64,000 nt of DNA, taken from NCBI RefSeq assembly GCF_024807615.1, contig NZ_JANUCJ010000002.1, positions 992,001 through 1,056,000 of the forward strand. The letters run 5' to 3'. The position numbers and the translations under genes are program-made. The notes under the pieces are model-generated. The model saw nothing but the letters and a program-made list of their open reading frames with translations. It did no database searches and had not been told where the DNA came from. The stretch is from Tsukamurella ocularis. Lineage in GTDB: Bacteria; Actinomycetota; Actinomycetes; Mycobacteriales; Mycobacteriaceae. Shown piece by piece: positions 62,201-64,000 of the stretch; within the stretch, counting starts at the first letter, position 1; every line of letters begins with the position of its first letter.

Positions 62201-64000
62201 GCACTGCCAGCTGCTCGTCGCCGTACAGCGCCGACAGGCCCACGGGAAGGCTGTCCGCCGTGATCGCCGCGTGGTCGGCGGCGTCCTCGGCGCGGAACTC
62301 GAAGTCGATGGTCGCGGCGCCGTCGGCGACGGCGGGCAGGTCGCCCGCGGCGGCGAGGGCCACCAGCTTCGACATGGACTCGCTGGCCGCGCCGAGTTCG
62401 ATGACGGGCACGCCGCCGTCGGCGCAGCTGTCCGGGACCTGGATCGGGATCACGAGGTCGGTGCCCGAGACCGGGATCTCCAGGACGACCGCGTTCGGGC
62501 CGGTCACCCGCAACCGGGCGCCGGTGGCGGAGTGCAGGGCGGAGTCACCGTCGGCCTCGACGGTCCAGGTGCTGCCGGCGCCCAGGCGGGCGATGGGGCT
62601 GTGCACGAGGCGGCCGGCCCACAGGATGTTCGTGGCGGCCAGGGCCCGCGCGAGCGGGACGGACTGAACGCCGGGCACGACGCGACGGCCGGCGACGGCC
62701 TCCGCGACGACGCCCTCGCCGAGACGGCGGCGGACCAGCTCGGCCTCGAAGCGGTTGAGCAGGTCGCCGACGGGCTCGTCGACGCGGGTGATGCCCGCGA
62801 CGGCCTCCGGGCCGGGGATGATGCACACCTCGTCGGCCGAGTAGCGCGGCGAGTGCGCCTGCCACAGCGAGTCGGAGCGCCACCAGCGGCGGACGTCCTT
62901 GTCGACCACGGGCACGAAGTTCACCGGCTTGCCGGGAGTGCGGCACAGCGAGACGAAGAAGGGCACGTCGGCCGGGTGCAGGCGCGTGTCGGCCGCCTCC
63001 GGGTAGCGCTGCAGCAGTCGCTCGAGCGCGGCGTAGGCGTCGTCGGTGGCGGTGACGTCCGCGAAGCCGGTCTCGATGGGGCCGCGGTCCTCGGGCGCGA
63101 GGCGGGCCTCGGCGCGGTGCAGCATCGACAGGAAGCGGTCCTGGTGCGTGATGTCGAGCCAGCCGTAGTCGCCGAAGCGGCTCGCGTCGGCGGCGGCGAG
63201 CTGCTCGCGGGTGCCGACCGAGAGCTCGAGGTAGCGCTCGAGCCATTGCGCGTAGGTCATCGCGTCGGCGTCGCCGAAGTAGGGCTTGGCCGTACCGGCC
63301 ATTGCGGCGACGATCTCGTCGCGGCGCTCGGCCACGGCGTCGCCGTCACCGGCGACCTCGTCGAGCAGGCGGCCGCACGCGGAGGCCGTGTTGTCGATCT
63401 CGTGGATGTCGGCGCCCAGCTGGCTGCGTCCCGACGCCATGCCGCCGCCGGCATGTCCGGCGCCGATCCAGGCGGGGGTACCGGGGATCTCGGCGAGCAG
63501 CCGCTTGACGTCGTCCGACGTCGTGGCCTCGAGCGTGGCCATCGCGGCGGTGCCGACGAGGATGCCGTCGACGGGCATCGCGGGGGCTCCGTACTTGCGC
63601 GACCACTCGCCGGAGAGGTACTGGGCCGCGAGCTCGGGCGTGCCGATGCCGCCGCCGACCGCGAGGACGACGTTGTTGCGGTCGCGGAGCTCGGCGTAGG
63701 TCACGAGCAGCAGCTCGTCGAGGTCCTCCCAGGAGTGGTGGCCGCCGGCCTTGCCGCCCTCGACGTGCACGATCACGGGGAACTGCGGGACCTCGGCGGC
63801 GATGCGCGCCACCTGGCGGATCTGCTCGACGGTGCCCGGCTTGAAGGCGACGTGCCGCATGCCGGCGTCGGTGAGCTCCTCGACGAGCGCCGTGGCCTCC
63901 TCCAGCTCGGGGATGCCAGCGGTGATGATGACGCCGTCGAGCGGGGCGCCCGCGGCGCGGGCCTTCTGCACGATGCGCTTGCCGCCGAGCTGCAGCTTCC
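56202..64000 (-). CDS. fas: Type I fatty acid synthase (N-terminus beyond window)
   Basis: About 2599 C-terminal residues of a multifunctional type I synthase; the acyltransferase and start lie beyond the right edge. Domains in order: FMN-type enoyl reductase (VGGGIGTPELAAQYL, near 63.65 kb); hot-dog dehydratase region with HNPIHTSQ and HGMW (near 61.75 kb); malonyl/palmitoyl transferase GHSVGEYNAL (near 61.14 kb); carrier domain with the modified serine in DGVSSRRNQLLLDLGSEL (near 60.0 kb); ketoreductase VTGASAGSIAAAVAARLL (near 59.0 kb); ketosynthase with Cys in VAACATAAVS (near 57.27 kb) and His in SKHDTSTNAN and SLTGHAKGG. It makes C16-C26 acyl-CoA used for membrane lipids and mycolates. 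First gene of the fas-acpS-carboxylase operon. Confidence 0.96.
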   Translation of the reverse strand, partial: KLQLGGKRIVQKARAAGAPLDGVIITAGIPELEEATALVEELTDAGMRHVAFKPGTVEQIRQVARIAAEVPQFPVIVHVEGGKAGGHHSWEDLDELLLVTYAELRDRNNVVLAVGGGIGTPELAAQYLSGEWSRKYGAPAMPVDGILVGTAAMATLEATTSDDVKRLLAEIPGTPAWIGAGHAGGGMASGRSQLGADIHEIDNTASACGRLLDEVAGDGDAVAERRDEIVAAMAGTAKPYFGDADAMTYAQWLERYLELSVGTREQLAAADASRFGDYGWLDITHQDRFLSMLHRAEARLAPEDRGPIETGFADVTATDDAYAALERLLQRYPEAADTRLHPADVPFFVSLCRTPGKPVNFVPVVDKDVRRWWRSDSLWQAHSPRYSADEVCIIPGPEAVAGITRVDEPVGDLLNRFEAELVRRRLGEGVVAEAVAGRRVVPGVQSVPLARALAATNILWAGRLVHSPIARLGAGSTWTVEADGDSALHSATGARLRVTGPNAVVLEIPVSGTDLVIPIQVPDSCADGGVPVIELGAASESMSKLVALAAAGDLPAVADGAATIDFEFRAEDAADHAAITADSLPVGLSALYGDEQLAVPDAFVGLCWPASFAVVGAATTAEGRPVVEGMLDLVHLDHAIELAANPTPGAYRATARLEDVTATDIGTVVTVGIDVRAPGADAPAVVMTERFAIRGRTGAAELADPQPAGGARGETATETPRKRLRQAVVHAPQDMSGFAAVSGDHNPIHTSQVAASLAGLPGPIVHGMWLSAAAQQVASASNGDVMHRKIRGWTTRFLGMVLPGDEVQFTVERVGIDRGGELLEITARVGDDLVMAASAVAFPAVTAYVFPGQGIQGKGMGLNQRSRSKAAREVWDAADAHTRENLGFSILAVVRDNPLSIRANGTVYTHPDGVLYLTEFTQVAMATVACAQLAELTEIGARVDDPIIAGHSVGEYNALASAGVLPLGTILETVFHRGRIMQQLVPRDEQGRSPYAMAALRPELFDVDDADISDWVEGVVEGAGLSGERPDHGSGAAFGEIVNLNLRGAQYVVVGNQAGLDALEKAIAERSGSPKAFQLVPGIDIPFHSSVLRDGVPEFTARLQELVPAEFDYTKLVGKYLPNLVARPFELTADFAVSILDVVPSEPVRALVADWDAAAANPMDTARTLLIELLAWQFASPVRWIETQDQLLIDTDHGGLGVERFIEVGLASAPTLANLASRTLALASYQRAAATVLNAERDAAKVFATDEDVEEGEGTDAPAEAAAPAADAPAAAPAAAPVASAPSGGPRPADLGFDAADATRAMIAIWTKMRPDQLEKTDTIETLCDGVSSRRNQLLLDLGSELNLGAIDGAAEADLPTLAGTVTKLARTYKPLGPVLSETVGNQLRKLLGSTGKRPNYITEYVTGTWELGPGWAQHTVLALATGTREGASVRGGDLATLLDGAVSNAAALDALIDRAVAEVGAAQGVPVGKPSAGGGGGGATVDAAALAEFTSAITGEDGALASSARVLLQKLGLGTVEGGLPSLDGESERLAALIATELGDDWANAVAPAFDANKAVLIDDRWASAREDLLRVWNMDPATFPTYSKHILETAKGAGKALQDQAQWWEKKATEAGRTEHARAYAFLSGLAKSSPEPGVYAGEVAVVTGASAGSIAAAVAARLLAGGATVIATTSRLDDKRLDFFKELYRTSARTDAALWIVPANMASYADVDGLVEWIGERQAETVGPYTTVHKEALVPTMLFPFAAPRVSGDMSDAGPRAELEMKILLWSVERLIAGLAAIGKDTDLASRLHVVLPGSPNRGMFGGDGAYGESKASLDALVTRWNAEKSWSERVTLAHAIIGWVRGTGLMGGNDPLVEAVEAAGVRTWSTFEMADKLLANASAEARERAATAPLFDDLTGGLGGVNLDMKALAEQAMEARLAEAAEAEDEGTIAALPGAPVATLGEPDWSAIEARPEDMVVIVGAGEVGPYGSSRTRFEMEVDERLSAAGVAELAWVTGMVTWENDPEPGWYDAESGDLVPEAELADKYHDAVVERCGIREFSDDGDIIDQTAPLLVSVFLPEDMSFVVANEAEARAFVDADPENTVAVPMETGEWRITRKAGTEIRVPRRTKLLRSVGGQIPDGFDPTHWGITPEMIESVDRLALWNLVATVDAFISAGFEPAELMEYVHPSHVANTQGTGMGGMSSMRDLFINTLLGEPNQNDILQEALPNVVAAHVVQSYIGSYGAMIHPVAACATAAVSVEEGVDKIKVGKAVFAVTGGFDDLSIEGITGFGMMQATADSEKMLAKGISPRRFSRANDRRRGGFVESNGGGTVLLARGDIAAKMGLPVLGVVAWAQSFGDGVHTSIPAPGMGALSVAAGGPEAPMARSLRQLGVAADDVSIISKHDTSTNANDPNEANLHERIAASIGRSEGAPMFVVSQKSLTGHAKGGAAAFQLIGMCQMLNDQVLPPNRSLDCVDDEMRKFPHLVWLRETHRFDEGFRPKAGLLTSLGFGHVSGLIAVVHRDAFLASLDPAARAVYLAAAREREVAGRRAVLSAMCGRSGLYRKPPAGRRFGADATSEATDRTEAALLLDEAVRLGSDGTYCADGCR

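Overview
The window is about 70% G+C actinobacterial DNA. A mycolic-acid-making member of the Mycobacteriales (Corynebacteriales) is strongly indicated: there is a type I fatty acid synthase with its own AcpS, a CmrA-type mycolate reductase, an L,D-transpeptidase lipoprotein, F420/Ddn-type flavoproteins, IdeR-like operators and many apparently leaderless genes. Several genes (cmrA, HerA-like ATPase, orn, tRNA-His, ldtB, bcp, acpS, fas) follow the order I recall for Mycobacterium tuberculosis Rv2509-Rv2524c, with other blocks inserted. Tsukamurella or a near relative is my best guess (inference only).

Layout. 0-0.55 kb: 5' end of a carboxylic acid reductase, divergent from a 0.7-5.3 kb sulfur-scavenging set (SsuD-like, SfnG, SfnB, another LLM flavoenzyme). 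5.4-8.8 kb: a CocE-type hydrolase fused to an ABC ATPase, plus its permease. 8.8-12.0 kb: S9 peptidase and secreted lipase. 12.1-15.8 kb: citrate-type two-component system and CitMHS transporter. 15.9-18.1 kb: frameshifted dipZ, a small secreted cysteine protein, tRNA-Arg. 18.1-20.8 kb: PadR regulator and 2,4-dienoyl-CoA reductase. 20.8-26.2 kb: PPOX/DoxX pair with an IdeR box, cmrA, HerA-like ATPase, a second PPOX-fold protein, orn, tRNA-His.

26.4-37.0 kb is the most unusual part. An IdeR-box-preceded, translationally coupled operon encodes an 1843-residue glutamate-synthase-like protein, a CysJ-like diflavin reductase and a HemS/HmuS-like heme protein. It is followed by a second weaker IdeR-like site, a siderophore-binding lipoprotein and, convergently, an MFS transporter. 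No GltD is encoded here, so the diflavin reductase is the obvious candidate electron donor.

37.0-43.6 kb: PutP, secreted trypsin-like protease, Ddn-type protein, two bacterial-PH-domain membrane proteins, glutaryl-CoA dehydrogenase-like enzyme, tRNA-Lys. 43.6-44.2 kb is gene-poor with several dyads. 44.2-50.2 kb: glycine-zipper protein, L,D-transpeptidase, NDH-2, LysR regulator, Bcp, acyl-CoA dehydrogenase. 50.3-64.0 kb: one minus-strand operon in the order fas, acpS, single-chain acetyl-CoA carboxylase. It would supply malonyl-CoA, the synthase that uses it and the enzyme that activates the synthase. fas is cut by the window end.

Transcription ends are marked by unusually long, nearly perfect hairpins, five of which carry TTCGT at or just after the 3' arm.
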